Position numbers and translations under genes: made by a program
The notes under the pieces: model-generated
What the model was told of the DNA's origin: nothing
Seen by the model: only the letters and a program-made list of their open reading frames with translations
The model's database searches: none
Shown: positions 47,241-64,000 of the stretch, one piece after another
How positions within the stretch are numbered: position 1 is the first letter of the stretch
How the letters are laid out: each line of letters begins with the position of its first letter
Source of the DNA: Turnera subulata
Lineage: Eukaryota; Streptophyta; Magnoliopsida; Malpighiales; Passifloraceae
NCBI GenBank assembly: GCA_028386065.3
Contig: JAKUCV010007264.1
Coordinates: 156,918 to 220,917 of the forward strand
Reading direction: 5' to 3'
DNA: 64,000 bases

Positions 47241-50200
47241 ATGGATTTCCAAGTAGTAGTCCTCGCCGGTGGCACCTCCAAAAAACTCATGCCTATCGTC
47301 TCCCAGGTATACACACACACACACACACACACCTCTTCTCCTATCAAGTAACTACTTTGACAAACTCTCTCTGTCTCTCCCTCTTCTCTTTTTTTCTTTT
47401 TTTTTTGCTGTTCTTTTTTGTTCATTTATTCGGTTGAATTGGATCGCAGGAGGTGCCGAAACCGCTGCTCCCGGTGGCCAACCGCCCGGTTCTCTCCTAC
47501 GTATTGGAGCAATTGGAACACAGCGACCTCAAAGATCTTATCGTCGTATGTTAAAAATCTGTACCCTATATGTAAATTATAAAATTAGCACCGAGAATAT
47601 TCACAATCTCACTTTTGTATGTTTGTTTGCTTTCTTTCGTTTTAAGATACCTAAAGCGAAAAAAACTCACTAACTAATGAATCTCTCGAGTACTGTAGGT
47701 TGTCGAAGGAGCTGACGCTGCATTTCGTGTCGCGCCCTGGATATCGGGAGCTTATGCTGATCGATTACATGTTGAGGCAAGTAGTAGCTAATTAGTACTG
47801 CTGCCTTGTCATCATTTTAGTTTCTGGCTTTTATGAATTGGTAGATTGTGTTTCTTCTGTTCTATACACGCTCCTTGATCCAGTACTAAATGTGTGTAAT
47901 CTACGTTTCTGCTGAGGTTTGGTGGTTAAATGGATCAGAGATGAGCCATTTTCTTTTCTTTTCATTTCTGGTCAATTTTATCACTCAAAGATGTGGATAG
48001 AGTGTGAAAATAGGGTCTTGTAAAATGCCTTAAAACTTTGGGAACTGGTAAGTAGGTCAATATTCCAGTTCATATGTTTAGTCTTTGTGTGTTGGGTGGC
48101 TTTTACTCATTGATCTAGTAAAAAGGTAAATAGCTCTATTGGATATCCTTTCATTTGCCACGGCCTGATGGTTACTGTAACTTTGATTCACCTGCACTAT
48201 GAACAAATGGTGAAGGACTTTTTCTTTTTCTTCGGTTTTCCAGGAAGTAGTTCTGCTCTTTCATACTTTCTCAGTGTATATTCTCCCATAGTTCCCCGTA
48301 CTAATTGACTGTGTCAACAGCTCTACCCTGACCTGGGCTGGATCATTTCAAGACTTTGTCAAGACTATATTACCTACCCTGATCTAGGCTGTATTGTTTC
48401 AAAACTTTGCCAAATCTATGTTATCGACATTTCGGTGGTTATTGGAAATAGTGGTAGTAAGAGTGGAAATTATATCCCAGAATTAGCTTACTTCGGTGAT
48501 GACTAAGGAGTTGATTGTTTCTTGGCAAACTCATCCATTTCTTTTATGCTTACAAGAACGTGTGTGGGGTGATGGCGAAGTATGGTACTGGTACATTCCT
48601 TTCCCTTTATAGGCTTGAACCACAAAATCAGTGGTCTGACACCCTGGACCATTGAGGCAGGATGGAATTTTTTGAGGCTTGACGATTTCCCACTGCTTCC
48701 TGAAAATTATACTGTGTAACCACTTAAATTCCCTTGTTGCATCTACCCCTGGTTCTCCAAAAAAGATCAGACCATTCCATATCTTCCAACCCTATGTTAC
48801 GGAATTGGAAGCTGACTCTACATCTGTGTGCTGTTCTACTCATATAATGTGTGCTTTTGGCATTATAACCAATTCAACCCTTATCTTACATGCGCATGCT
48901 CATTCTTAATTGAATGAATCTCTTGCTTGTTCTTTTTTTTTTCTCTACTCTGACAAAAGTGGAACTAAAAGGTGCTGTGGCTGCAGGTAGCTACGGTTCC
49001 TGAGGATGTTGGAACTGCTGGCGCCCTTCGAGCCATTGCACATCACTTGACTGCAAATGACATTTTGGTAAGCATTACTATCTTTTATGGTCTGTGAAAT
49101 TTAAGCATTTTACCGGTTTACAAAATTCCATCTTCCTTCAGGTCGTCAGTGGTGATCTTGTTTCTGATGTCCCTCCGGGTGCAGTAGCGGCTGCTCATAG
49201 ACGGCATGATGCAGCGGTGACAACTATGCTTTGCTCTGCACCTGTCCCTGGTCCCACAGAGTCAGGATCGTCTGCTGGAAAAGACAAAGTTAAGAAACCG
49301 GCAGTTTATGATATCATTGGCTTGGACCCCTTGAAGCAGTTTTTATTATATATAGCCACAGGTTGGTCTTCTATAATTTGTGTTGACTTAGTTCCTGGTT
49401 TATCTGTGCTTAATGCAGCATCTCGAAAATTGTTACAGGGGCTGAGGTGGAGAAAGGTATTCGAATACATAAGAGCATTCTACGTGCAGTAGGCCAGGTA
49501 GTGGAAGGCTTTTCGTTTCTGTCTTCTTAGTACTACTTTTTTTTCTCTTTCCTTTCTTATTTTGTCTCCCCTAGCAGCTGTCAACTAAATGCATATTTGG
49601 TAGCTTGTTTTGTGCCTCATCAGTTATAAAAGCTCTTATATTACATGACCTGGGGTTGATTTTTTTTTTGGTGTACTCTTCCACTTGCTTATAAGTTACT
49701 GATTTGTGGAAGCGTTGAAATCCCAGCAGCATTTTTACTTTAATAATGCTATTCCTGTCATTTTTTATTCATAGTCTGTATCCCATCAAAACATTCTCTT
49801 TAGGAAACTTATAGTTAACTTCATATCTATTGAAGAGTAAATTATTTCAACGGCAGATGCTCATCATTTGGATAAAATATTCAGAAGGTTTGGTTAGTTT
49901 TCACTCTAACATTCTTTCTTTACATTCTTCATTAGATGGAAATACGAGCTGATCTTATGGATGCTCATATGTATGCATTCAAGAGGTTTGTCTTTTCCCC
50001 AGCTGTTATGATTTCCAGTGGTCTTCCATGTGGAGTTACTGTTTTCTTATTTTCATTCCATTTGTTAGGTCTGTTCTGCAAGAAGTTTTAGTTCAGAAGG
50101 ATAAATTTCAGAGCTTAAAGCAAGATGTACTGCCTTATCTTGTTCGGAGTCAGCTGGTTAGTCTGCATAAGTGCCTGCCTTTTTTGTTTTTCTGGGTTTG

Positions 50201-51444
50201 CATTGTTATTATAAATCTGAATTGGTGTTTATTCTTAAATGAATGAATTTATTAGAAATCGGAGGTATTATTGAATGGTGTACCACAAGCAGAAGAAAAT
50301 GGAAACGAGAAGGTCAGTTACCAGAACAACCAAGCTGCGATATCTCGGATCCTCAGTAATGCATCTACTCTGAGCTTTCATGAACGCTACGCATCAGATG
50401 ACAAAGAAACTTCTCCTGTTCGAAGAACCCATAAATGTTGCGTTTATATTGCTAACAGCAGCAAATACTGTGTTCGCTTAAATTCTATACAAGCATTTAG
50501 TGATATAAACAGAGATGTAAGTTTTCAATTTTTTTACTTTTCTTGGCTCCGACACGCCACTCCTTTTTGTTCTTAGTTCCTCGTTAATTTGGCTATTACT
50601 TGTCTTAAAATTTCAGGTCATAGGTGAGGCAAATCATTTGTCAGGCTATTCTTTCTCTGATGACAATAACGTAATCCATCCTTCTGCACAGCTTGGATCA
50701 AAAACTACCGTAAGTCCATTATCTCATGAATACAGTTGTACTTCTAACTGAAGAAAAAAAGCTAGTTTTGGCAATGATATTGAGACATATAGTACGTTGG
50801 CATGGTAGCTACATTGGTAAGAACTTTATACCATACTTACAGTGTAGTTGGTTGTTGTAGTTGGGCTATGATATTGAGACCAGTATGTTAGCATGGTAGC
50901 TACTGTGGTATGAGCTTTATATCGTTCTTACAGTGTTGTTGGTGGTTGTAGGTCGGCTCACATTGTATGCTAGGTGAAGGATCACAAATGGGAGATAAGT
51001 GCAGTGTGAAGCGATCTGTTATTGGCCCTCACTGTCGGATAGGTTCCAATGTGAAGGTAGGCCTTTTTGTTTTTCATTATACTTGCATGTCACAGCAGAG
51101 GCTAACATATTCACTCCATTATATCTTAGTCAAGTCCTTGAGTTCATTTTCTCTCTCTGTTATTCCAGATTGCTAATTCAGTTATCATGAACCATGTTAC
51201 CATTGGAGATGGTTGCTCAATCCAAGGTTCCATAATTTGCAGCAATGTACAACTTCAGGAGCGAGCCGTATTGAGAAATTGTCAGGTAATCCTTTTCTGT
51301 TTCTTTCTTCTGCAATACATCACATCATCTGATTAAGGTGGTTTACATTATCACATATGACGGAATGCCTTGTCCCAGGTTGGAGAAGGTTTTGTAGTTA
51401 CTGCGGGTAGTGAGCACAAGGGAGAGTCTTTGGCCAGAAAGTAG
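47241..51444 (+). CDS. EIF2B3: Translation initiation factor eIF2B, gamma subunit
   Basis: Subunit of the eIF2B complex, the cytosolic guanine-nucleotide exchange factor for eIF2; gamma and epsilon form the catalytic subcomplex. Thirteen coding exons: 47241-47306, 47450-47545, 47699-47776, 48987-49067, 49142-49361, 49439-49497, 49936-49985, 50069-50156, 50256-50516, 50617-50709, 50952-51056, 51169-51285, 51379-51444. They give 459 residues with phases consistent. The N-terminal nucleotidyltransferase-like domain has VVLAGG, PKPLLPVANRPVLSYVLEQL, GTAGALRAIA and VVSGDLVSDV. The C-terminal left-handed beta-helix has hexapeptide repeats (VIHPSAQLGSKTTVGSHCML, VIMNHVTIGDGCSIQGSII). Intron 3 has a GC donor. 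Intron 1 holds a (CA)n microsatellite. Confidence 0.94.
47309..47332 (+). repeat. (AC)n microsatellite in eIF2B gamma intron 1
   Basis: About 12 AC units start a few bases after the intron 1 donor (47307). Confidence 0.95.
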
Positions 51445-53042
51445 AACTGAATGGATGAAAAGTCGCTAGGTGATAGTGACAATCCCATCTCATGGAGACA
51501 TCTCATTCCTGTGGCATCCTGGGCTGGAGTAAATTTTTTGGTGTTGGCACCCTGCACCTTATGCTGGGAAAGAGAAAGCCAGACTCGATCAGCGTATCAT
51601 TTGTTCAGCCCATTACTTGGTATTTGCTCTTTTGAGTTTCATGTGTTCCGCTGTGTTCATCCCATAAATATCGAGTGAACCAAAGAAAAAATAGATTAGG
51701 ATCATTTTTTTGTCAAATAGTTGTAGCAGATTTTCTAAATTTACTGGGTTTTGAGTAACAATCCTTCATCGATCTCAATCAATCTTGGTTGTCTGTTTTT
51801 ATATGGTGCAACTCTCAGCCAAGCTACTATCCTGTTGCCTTAACCTTGGAGCTCCGTTGACACGTGCATTATCCTTTTAACATAAACCTACGCAATCATT
51901 CTTTTCTGGGCAAGCTATACAGATTGTTTTATGTGATTTGGTTTTGACTTGCCATAAATTTTCAAATTACCGCAGTGAGTAGTAAGGAGGTCGTTGTCCG
52001 TTACATAAGATCATGGGGGAATACAACATGGAGAGGATGGCTTTCATAATAGGTCTGACAATGTCCAATTTTAATCCTGGATTAGTGAAAAAAATAAAAA
52101 AGTAGCAAGTTGGTGAAAGGAGCCTTTTCTTTCTTTTCTTATGATGAAAGGTGGTGTGCAGATTGGAACATCACATCAGAGGTATATATAGTCATTGTCT
52201 TCACGTTATGATTTATTTCTGTTCTCACGTATTACGGGTCATTCGAACTTATTCAGATTTAAATATACTAACTGATAAAAATAAGTTTGAGCCGTCAAAA
52301 TCCATCAGAGTTCGGCTATACATCTAGCTGCACACGCCTATACAGTATAGTCTCCTCACACATGCTAACACCGCATCAGCTTTCAGGTGTTTGACACAAG
52401 TTTAGCGAACATACCACTAGGAAATAGAAAACTACGATCTAGAGCAGCAAGCCAGCAACCCCTGCAGTATGACTATGAACTTCTTTATGATCTAATACAA
52501 CTATACACAATGAGTATAGACCATTAACACATTGCAAAGAACATCCCATGAGCTTCCGTGCAACGAGTAGGCAAACCTCATCAAAACAGAAAACACCGCA
52601 AATGAATGACCATCCAAAGTGCGTATACCAAGAGTCAGTATGTTGAGTATAGCGCTGTAATAGTTCTAGATAATGACTTCCTGAGTTACGGGTAGGCAAA
52701 CCTCATCAAAACAGAAAACACCGCAAATGAATGACCATCCAAAGTGCGTATACCAAGAGTCAGTATGTTGAGTATAGCGCTGTAATAGTTCTAGATAATG
52801 ACTTGCTGAGTTACATGCATCAATCACGTACACTATTCATGATAAGAGAACAAGCAAAACTGTACTGTTTTAGTACAACCACAGAAGGAAAAAAAAACCA
52901 GCACCGTGTAAAGTTACATTAACACTAGAGCAGGATCTTGATGGCGGCTGCAACAAATGGATAACAGGTTGTGGAAGCAAAATTGAAAAACCATCCAAAT
53001 CCTTTTTCTTCCTTTACAACATACAAAGCTTATGGTACTGTC
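51445..53042. other. Convergent 3' region between eIF2B gamma and NFS2
   Basis: 3' UTRs of the two convergent genes plus intergenic DNA. No further gene recognised. A tandem duplication lies at 52567-52815. Confidence 0.5.
52567..52815. repeat. 125-bp tandem duplication (2 copies)
   Basis: gtaggcaaacctcatcaaaa starts at 52567 and again at 52692. The copies are nearly identical to gagttac (a C/G difference near the end). It lies about 230 bp beyond the NFS2 stop, possibly within its 3' UTR. Confidence 0.9.
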
Positions 53043-59106
<6,064 letters not shown>

Positions 59107-60130
59107 GATCGGCTCGCTCCTCTACCTAGCGGGGAAGGGAAATAAAAAAAGTAGTTTGGTTTGGTGGACTTTCATTGGCACTAATTAGGGGGTTCTTATC
59201 TTTGTGGTCCAATAAGTTGGGCTTTGTTCATTTTCCTCTTCTTTTTTTTTTGGAATATATTGTTCATTCCTTTTCCTTTTTCTTAGAATATTTTGTTCAT
59301 TTCTTTTCCTTTTTTCTAGAATATATGTTCATTCTTCTTTACCCACTTCTTTTGGGTGAGATATAAGCAATAAAGTTAATTTGCTCGATTCAAACATTTT
59401 TTTTTAAAGTCCATATGCTTTGAACAAATATCGGGATAACTACTCCCCAAGTCCTAAACCTTTCTATTTTTTGCAATTAAGTCATATATCTTTAAAAAAA
59501 TTTATTTGAGTCTTATTTTTTAATTAGTTATAGCAAATAAGTCCTAAACCTTATTTTCGTCAAGTTTTTCCGCAAAATTTAACTTTTGTAAGGGGATTAG
59601 TTATATTTTAGTCCCTAAAACTTTCAATTTAAAGCAAAAAAATTCCCTAAATAATAAAAACAATCACGATATTGTTTTTTTCTCAATTATATTCTACAAC
59701 TATTCCAGGTTGACCAATCGTAAACCTCGGGTTAGTCATATGATAATGTGGCAAGCTTCCAATCGTAAGTCTTGGCTATGTGATGATACTGTGGCAAACT
59801 TCCTAATGACATGGTAAGTTGCCCACAACTGGATAAACAATAACACCACAAAATGACGTTGGTTTGTTTTATTTGCCAATCCTAACCCTCGGCTAGGTGT
59901 ATGATAATGTGACAAGCTATCCGATGATGTGGTAAGCTACCTGCAATTGGGCAAACAACAAGACCACAAAACGACATCTTTTTGTATCAAAATAAAGATT
60001 GTAAGCTTCCAACTCGGGTCTTATCACAAAATATAAGGTACACTTACCATTAGTCCAGGAAGCACAAGGCGTCAGAGGAGGCCCTCTTGTCTCCCATCTG
60101 AGATTCAGCTAGGCGGGTTCACACCAGGAT
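59107..60130. other. NFS2 promoter side and repeat-like intergenic DNA
   Basis: T-rich imperfect repeats at 59,225-59,340 (ttcattctttttccttttt-like). Sequence resembling a dispersed repeat (taagtcctaaacctt twice) lies at 59,450-59,650. A diverged tandem repeat lies at 59,760-59,975. No gene seen. Confidence 0.4.
59760..59975 (+). repeat. Diverged tandem repeat, two units of about 105 bp
   Basis: Unit 1 (about 59760-59865) runs from aatcgtaagtcttggctatg to accacaaaatgacgt. Unit 2 (about 59876-59975) runs from aatcctaaccctcggctagg to accacaaaacgacat. Similar order of words, roughly 75-80 percent alike by eye. Confidence 0.65.
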
Positions 60131-61075
60131 AATGAATGCTGTGGCAGAACTTGTTACAGAACTAGAGGACTACGCTCCAATCCATGCCTCTGCTACTAAA
60201 CCTAGTTGGAAGAGACGGGTAAGAAAGGCCAAGGTGACCTATCAATCGTCTGGTGTAGAGCTGGCACAAGCTTTTGAACAATCTGTGGAGCAAAAATTGG
60301 GTCCGGCATCAGGAGGAGGCTGAATAATAGTAAAGGATGGGGGAACCTTTGAGGTGCCCTCACAGCTGAGGTTGGAGTAAGGGTAGGTTACTGAGTTAGG
60401 TAGTGTTTTGAGGGGATAGAAAGCATGCCATGACCATTTTGTCGCAGGATGTGAGAAACAATTGTCCCTAAACCTTTTCGGGTTGATTGCTTCAAATGTT
60501 TTGCCTTAAGTGCTGTTACATATGCTGCTTTACTTCTTTGGTTTTGAAAGCAAGGCTAAAGTCTCGGGTGATTGACACAGCACTTAGGGATAGTCTGGTA
60601 AGCCACCGGAGCTACCATTCTGGCTTGACCAATTTAGCAAGAAGAGTTGTGCGAGGTTGACACAATATCTCTGGTGAGAATTTATAAATGCATAGCACTA
60701 ATGTGGCCACAATCTACTCGGTAGATTCCCCCCACGCACCGCAAGCATGCACCTCCGGAGATGATCTCATTTACGACGCCAACTTGCCGCTGCATTAATG
60801 GTCGATTCGCCAAGGTTGCTGTCTGGCTTACTTTTAGTATGTTGATCTCTGTTCTTAGTTTGCATCTATTTATATTATGGGTGTTTGCAGGGGTGGTTGG
60901 CGTTTATGGTCAAGCCTGTGTTATTATAACCTCTATGTAAATTTGGATCTCTATGTGTATGAGCCTGTATATGGCATATATTGCGTACTGTTGCATAGAC
61001 AATGTATGGTCTGTAGACATGTGATTTGGTTACAATGCTTAATATACTATGTTTTCTATGGTAAAAAAAAAAAAT
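60131..61075 (+). pseudogene. Possible LINE-derived remnant ending in an A-tract
   Basis: A short open frame (60132-60323) contains PSWKRRVRKAK, which resembles the basic end of plant LINE ORF1. The following 700 bases have no long frame and end at a run of A at about 61,062-61,073, like a LINE or SINE tail. No RT motif visible. Weak assignment. Confidence 0.3.
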
Positions 61076-61430
61076 CATCTTATGCTAAATTAAAACTAAA
61101 AATATATAATAATTCTTCTCTCTAATCACAATATATTCAATTCAAATTTAAAAACTAGTGAATGTTTCAATTTAACGACAACTACACTCGCACTCTGCCT
61201 CCTCTCCCACCCCTTCTCCCTCATCATGCTCCTCTAGCTTCTCGCAGCTTGCCTTTGCCTCCAGTCCTTCCGCCCGGGTAACCAGCCTTCGTCGTCCTTG
61301 GCCGCAAACTTGGACCGCAAGACAATGGGGATCCTCATCCTTGTAACCATTGTGGTAATCTTCCCTTCCAACTTTTGCTTGTTGTTGATTTTCACAAGCG
61401 TGGTCACGTTGGGGATCGTTTGTGTTCATG
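61076..61430. other. Spacer before the copia element
   Basis: AT-rich, then a GC-richer stretch (61,170-61,430) with a minus-strand open frame of 94 codons overlapping the LTR start. I do not recognise it and do not call it a gene. Confidence 0.4.
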
Positions 61431-62022
61431 GTGTTAGGCATGAGTTTCCTCCACATGTGTGGGGCCCACTACCTATTAAAACAAAAAAAAGGGTTGAAAA
61501 AAAAGGGAAAGCAGCACACAATATTAGGCACCGTTCTTTGACAAAGGAAATGGTAGGCTGGCAATTGCAATTTGCAAGGCGCAAATTATGGAGAAGCAGG
61601 AGGTGCAATGCCTATATAAAGGCTCCTCATTTCACTTGTTGATGCATCCCAATTCAGAGTGCAAAGAACATAGAAAAAAAACAAAAGAGAGAGAGAGGGA
61701 GAATGGGTGTTTTTGGGGAAGAAAATATATCCTCTCTTAAAATTAGGGAGTGTCAAAATAGGAAAATATCTTTAGGGTATTTTTGGAAAACACTTGGGAA
61801 ACACCTTGTGGGGCACTATTTTAGGTAGACTTTAGGTTTTATTGTACCCCTATATTTTAGGGAAGTCTCTCTTGTAAGCCTACTATTTTTACAGTGGAAG
61901 TTTCTGTGGGATCGGGTTTGTGGACGTAGCCCAGCAATCTTGGGTGAACCACGTTAAATACTGTGTGCCATTTATTTTTCAGTTGATCATTATTCCACAA
62001 GATAGTGCCACTGGGACCAACA
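61431..62022 (+). repeat. 5' LTR of the copia element (about 592 bp)
   Basis: Proposed start tgttagg and end gaccaaca make a TGTT...AACA pair. The end is fixed by the primer-binding site three bases later. The TATA box at 61613 fits a U3 of about 200 bp. The left boundary is less certain because the 3' LTR is outside the window. Confidence 0.65.
61613..61620 (+). promoter_or_regulatory. TATA box in the copia LTR
   Basis: tatataaa is preceded by tgcc and followed by ggctcctcatttcacttg, the usual spacing to a transcription start near 61,645. Confidence 0.7.
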
Positions 62023-62024
62023 AC

Positions 62025-62036
62025 TGGTAGCGGAGC
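62025..62036 (+). other. Primer-binding site of the copia element
   Basis: tggtagcggagc, two bases after the LTR end. Confidence 0.8.
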
Positions 62037-62209
62037 TAGGCCTATTCCAATACAGGTACTCTGTCCACGCATACAGTACTGTTCATACATACGGCCCTGT
62101 TCATACACACGGTACTGTTCGCCGTATTTGTACTATTCATCTATACGGGTACTATTCACTGCCAGGAAATTTTCTAGACCAAAAGAGTCAGTTAAAATTT
62201 TTGGTCTAG

Positions 62210-63478
62210 ATGGAGGCAAGGATGAACAAGATGATCACTCTTGATAGCACAAATTACTACTTATGGAGAAACAAGATGAAGGATCTCCTATTCGTGATGA
62301 AGATGCACTTACCGGTGTTCAGTACGGTAAAGCCTGATAACAAATTAGAAGAAGAGTGGGAATTTGAGTATAATCATGTATGCGGCTACATACGGCAATT
62401 TGTTGAAAATAATATTTACAACCACAATTCTAGCATTCAGTATGCGAGAACTTTGTGGGAGAAGCTCAAAGAATTATATGCCTCTAAGACAGGAAACAAC
62501 AAGCTCTTTTGCTTGACAAAGTTAATGCAAGTGAAATATCAAGAAGGCACAACTGTTTCAGATTACCTCAATGAAATACAAGGGATCGTGGACCAGTTGT
62601 CAAGCATGGGCATAAAATTCGACGACGAGTTACTTGCTCTTATGGTTCTAGCAACACTCCCAGATTCATGGGAAACCTTGAAGGTGTTAATCACAAATTC
62701 TACACCTAACGGTGTGGTTAGTATGGCGTCCGTCAAAATTGGCATCCTGAATGAAGAAATAAGACGAAGATCACAAGGCTCATCTTCTTCACAGTCAGAA
62801 GTCTTGGCCACAGTGACGAGGGGGAGAAGCCAAAATAGAGGTCAAAGCAGCAGAGACAATAATAGAGGAAAGTCCAACAAATTTGCAAATGTTGAGTGCC
62901 ATTACTGCAAGAAGAAAGGCCACATCAAGAGATTCTGCCGACAGTTTAAGAAAGACCAGAAGAAGAACAAAGGCAAAGATGTGAAGAAAGAAGAAAGCAG
63001 TGATGATGAAGCCAATTCCCTCGGAGAATTTAATATTGTCTGTGATGATGACATAATCAATCTTACTACAGAGGAGACGAGTTGGGTGGTTGATAGTGGT
63101 GCTACCATCCACGCTACATCACGGAGAGAACTCTTCTCATCTTACACGCTTGGTAATTTTGGGTCTGTAAGAATGGGAAATGATAAAGCCTCGATGGTTG
63201 TCGGCAAAGGAGATATTTGCCTAGAGACCATGAACGGGATGAAGCTGATTTTGAAGAATGTCAGGCATATTCCAGATATGCGCCTGAATCTAATTTCGGT
63301 TGATAAGCTTGATGAGGAAGGGTTTTGTAATACCTTCTACAATGACAAGTGGAAACTCACCAAAGGCTTGCTAGTAGTGGCACGGGGTACAAAGGTATCA
63401 AAGTTGTACGTGACCCAAGCAAAGATTCCACAGCAAGATGTAAATGTTGTGGAGAATAACAACCAAGTCCAGCTATAG
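62210..63478 (+). CDS. Copia gag-protease polyprotein part
   Basis: 422 residues. A copia-type gag (UBN2 family) covers about residues 10-190 (NYYLWRNKMKDLL, LWEKLKELYASKTGNNKLFC, YLNEIQGIVDQL, LATLPDSWETL). A CCHC zinc knuckle CHYCKKKGHIKRFC lies near residue 230. The aspartic protease starts WVVDSGATIHAT near residue 291, with MGNDKASMVVGKG and VRHIPDMRLNLISVDKLDEE following. The frame stops at TAG (63476) exactly where family members carry Trp before HRRLGHMS. The normal product continues into integrase, so this is a truncated form. The next ATG downstream of the start is MNKM; I kept the first. Confidence 0.85.
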   Translation: MEARMNKMITLDSTNYYLWRNKMKDLLFVMKMHLPVFSTVKPDNKLEEEWEFEYNHVCGYIRQFVENNIYNHNSSIQYARTLWEKLKELYASKTGNNKLFCLTKLMQVKYQEGTTVSDYLNEIQGIVDQLSSMGIKFDDELLALMVLATLPDSWETLKVLITNSTPNGVVSMASVKIGILNEEIRRRSQGSSSSQSEVLATVTRGRSQNRGQSSRDNNRGKSNKFANVECHYCKKKGHIKRFCRQFKKDQKKNKGKDVKKEESSDDEANSLGEFNIVCDDDIINLTTEETSWVVDSGATIHATSRRELFSSYTLGNFGSVRMGNDKASMVVGKGDICLETMNGMKLILKNVRHIPDMRLNLISVDKLDEEGFCNTFYNDKWKLTKGLLVVARGTKVSKLYVTQAKIPQQDVNVVENNNQVQL

Positions 63479-64000
63479 CACAGACGTCTCGGGCACATGA
63501 GCGAGAAGTCAATGACGAAGTCAAAAAGAAAGCTCTGTCAGGATTGACCCAGATCCAGCTAAAGAAGTGCTCTTATTGTCTAGCTGGTAAGCAAAATAGA
63601 GTTTCTTTCAAGAGTTTTCCTCCTTCCAGAAAGAAAGATGTGTTCTAACTGGTACACTCAGATCTATGTGGGCCTTTTAACAAGTCCCTTGGTGGTGCCC
63701 GATATTTCGTAACATTTATTGACGATCATTCACGGAAGACCTGGGTTTACACATTGAAGACGAAGGATTAACTGTTAGCAGTTTTCAAACAGTTCCTAAC
63801 TATGGTGGAAAGAGAGACTGGAAGGAAGCTGAAGTGCATCCAGACAGATAATAGTGGTGAGTACACAGGTCCATTTGACGTTTACTGCAAAGAACATGGT
63901 ATTCGGCATCAGTTTACTCCTCCCAAAACTCCACAATTGAATGGCTTAGCTGAGAGGATGAATAGAAATTTGATTGAGAGAACCAGATGTTTACTCTCTT
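63479..64000 (+). pseudogene. Broken copia integrase (window end)
   Basis: HRRLGHMSEKSM directly after the stop is the GAG-pre-integrase zinc domain. After a frameshift near 63,520 come CSYCLAGKQNRVSF, then DLCGPFNKSLGGARYFVTFI, then DDHSRKTWVYTLKTKD and QTDNSGEY of the rve catalytic core, up to RTRCLLS at the edge. Stops near 63,648 and 63,768 break it. Catalytic Asp (DDHSR), Asp (QTDN) and the later Glu region (LAERMN) are recognisable. Not functional as it stands. Confidence 0.85.

Larger units (their letters stand above)
61431..64000 (+). mobile_element. Decayed Ty1-copia retrotransposon, truncated by the window end
   Basis: The 5' LTR (61431-62022), primer-binding site, gag-protease frame and broken integrase sequence follow in copia order (gag, PR, INT). 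RT, RNase H and the 3' LTR would lie beyond 64000. Stops and a frameshift after the protease make this copy non-autonomous. Confidence 0.88.

Noticed and set aside
61172..61456. 94-codon minus-strand frame before the copia LTR
   Set aside because: No recognised domain, and it overlaps the LTR start; most likely chance.

Overview
This is nuclear DNA of a flowering plant, very probably a eudicot. The genes have many short AT-rich GT-AG introns, the proteins are plant-specific or plant-typed (SCAB1, a B1-type cyclin, a plastid cysteine desulfurase, an F-box/kelch protein), and about half of the window is retrotransposon DNA. I cannot name the species from the sequence.

Layout. 1-5,000 holds two decayed LINEs in opposite orientation and, at 5,081, a Stowaway-like MITE. 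6,750-20,400 is a gene block: SCAB1 (+, 12 coding exons), the large subunit of molybdopterin synthase CNX6 (+, one coding exon) and a mitotic cyclin B1 (-, 8 coding exons) with M-phase (MSA) elements upstream. 21,365-43,193 is a retrotransposon block made of one LTR family (termini TGTAAC.../...GTTTCA). It contains one element with both LTRs (21,370-28,606, TSD TAAAT) whose coding region is replaced by plus-strand (antisense) ORFs, then a nest of four solo LTRs in both orientations (30,044-43,188). Three of these have visible target-site duplications. Between the two parts lie an arogenate dehydratase pseudogene fragment and a hairpin MITE. 44,392-59,106 is a second gene block: an F-box/kelch gene (+), tRNA-Ala(TGC) (-), eIF2B gamma (+, 13 coding exons) and plastid cysteine desulfurase NFS2 (-, 10 coding exons). 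One NFS2 intron carries a very young TR-GAG retrotransposon with apparently identical 351-bp LTRs. 59,200-64,000 is repeat-rich and ends inside a decayed Ty1-copia element that runs off the window.

The host genes do unrelated housekeeping or regulatory jobs: actin dynamics, molybdenum cofactor synthesis, mitosis, translation initiation and plastid Fe-S assembly. No operon-like logic is expected. NFS2 and CNX6 are linked only in that both belong to sulfur-transfer pathways.

The most unusual items are: (1) the antisense expression cassette inside the LTR element, with TATA boxes, Kozak-like starts, an A/C-rich leader and a LINE-type endonuclease fragment; (2) an array of small hairpins in the LTRs whose arms change in a compensating way while the core stays similar; (3) the same 12-base primer-binding site, differing from the usual initiator-Met site at two positions, in three unrelated retroelement families; (4) the TR-GAG whose gag reading frame ends inside its own LTR. 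Exon coordinates were read by eye from splice sites, reading phase and family knowledge. No alignment or search was run.
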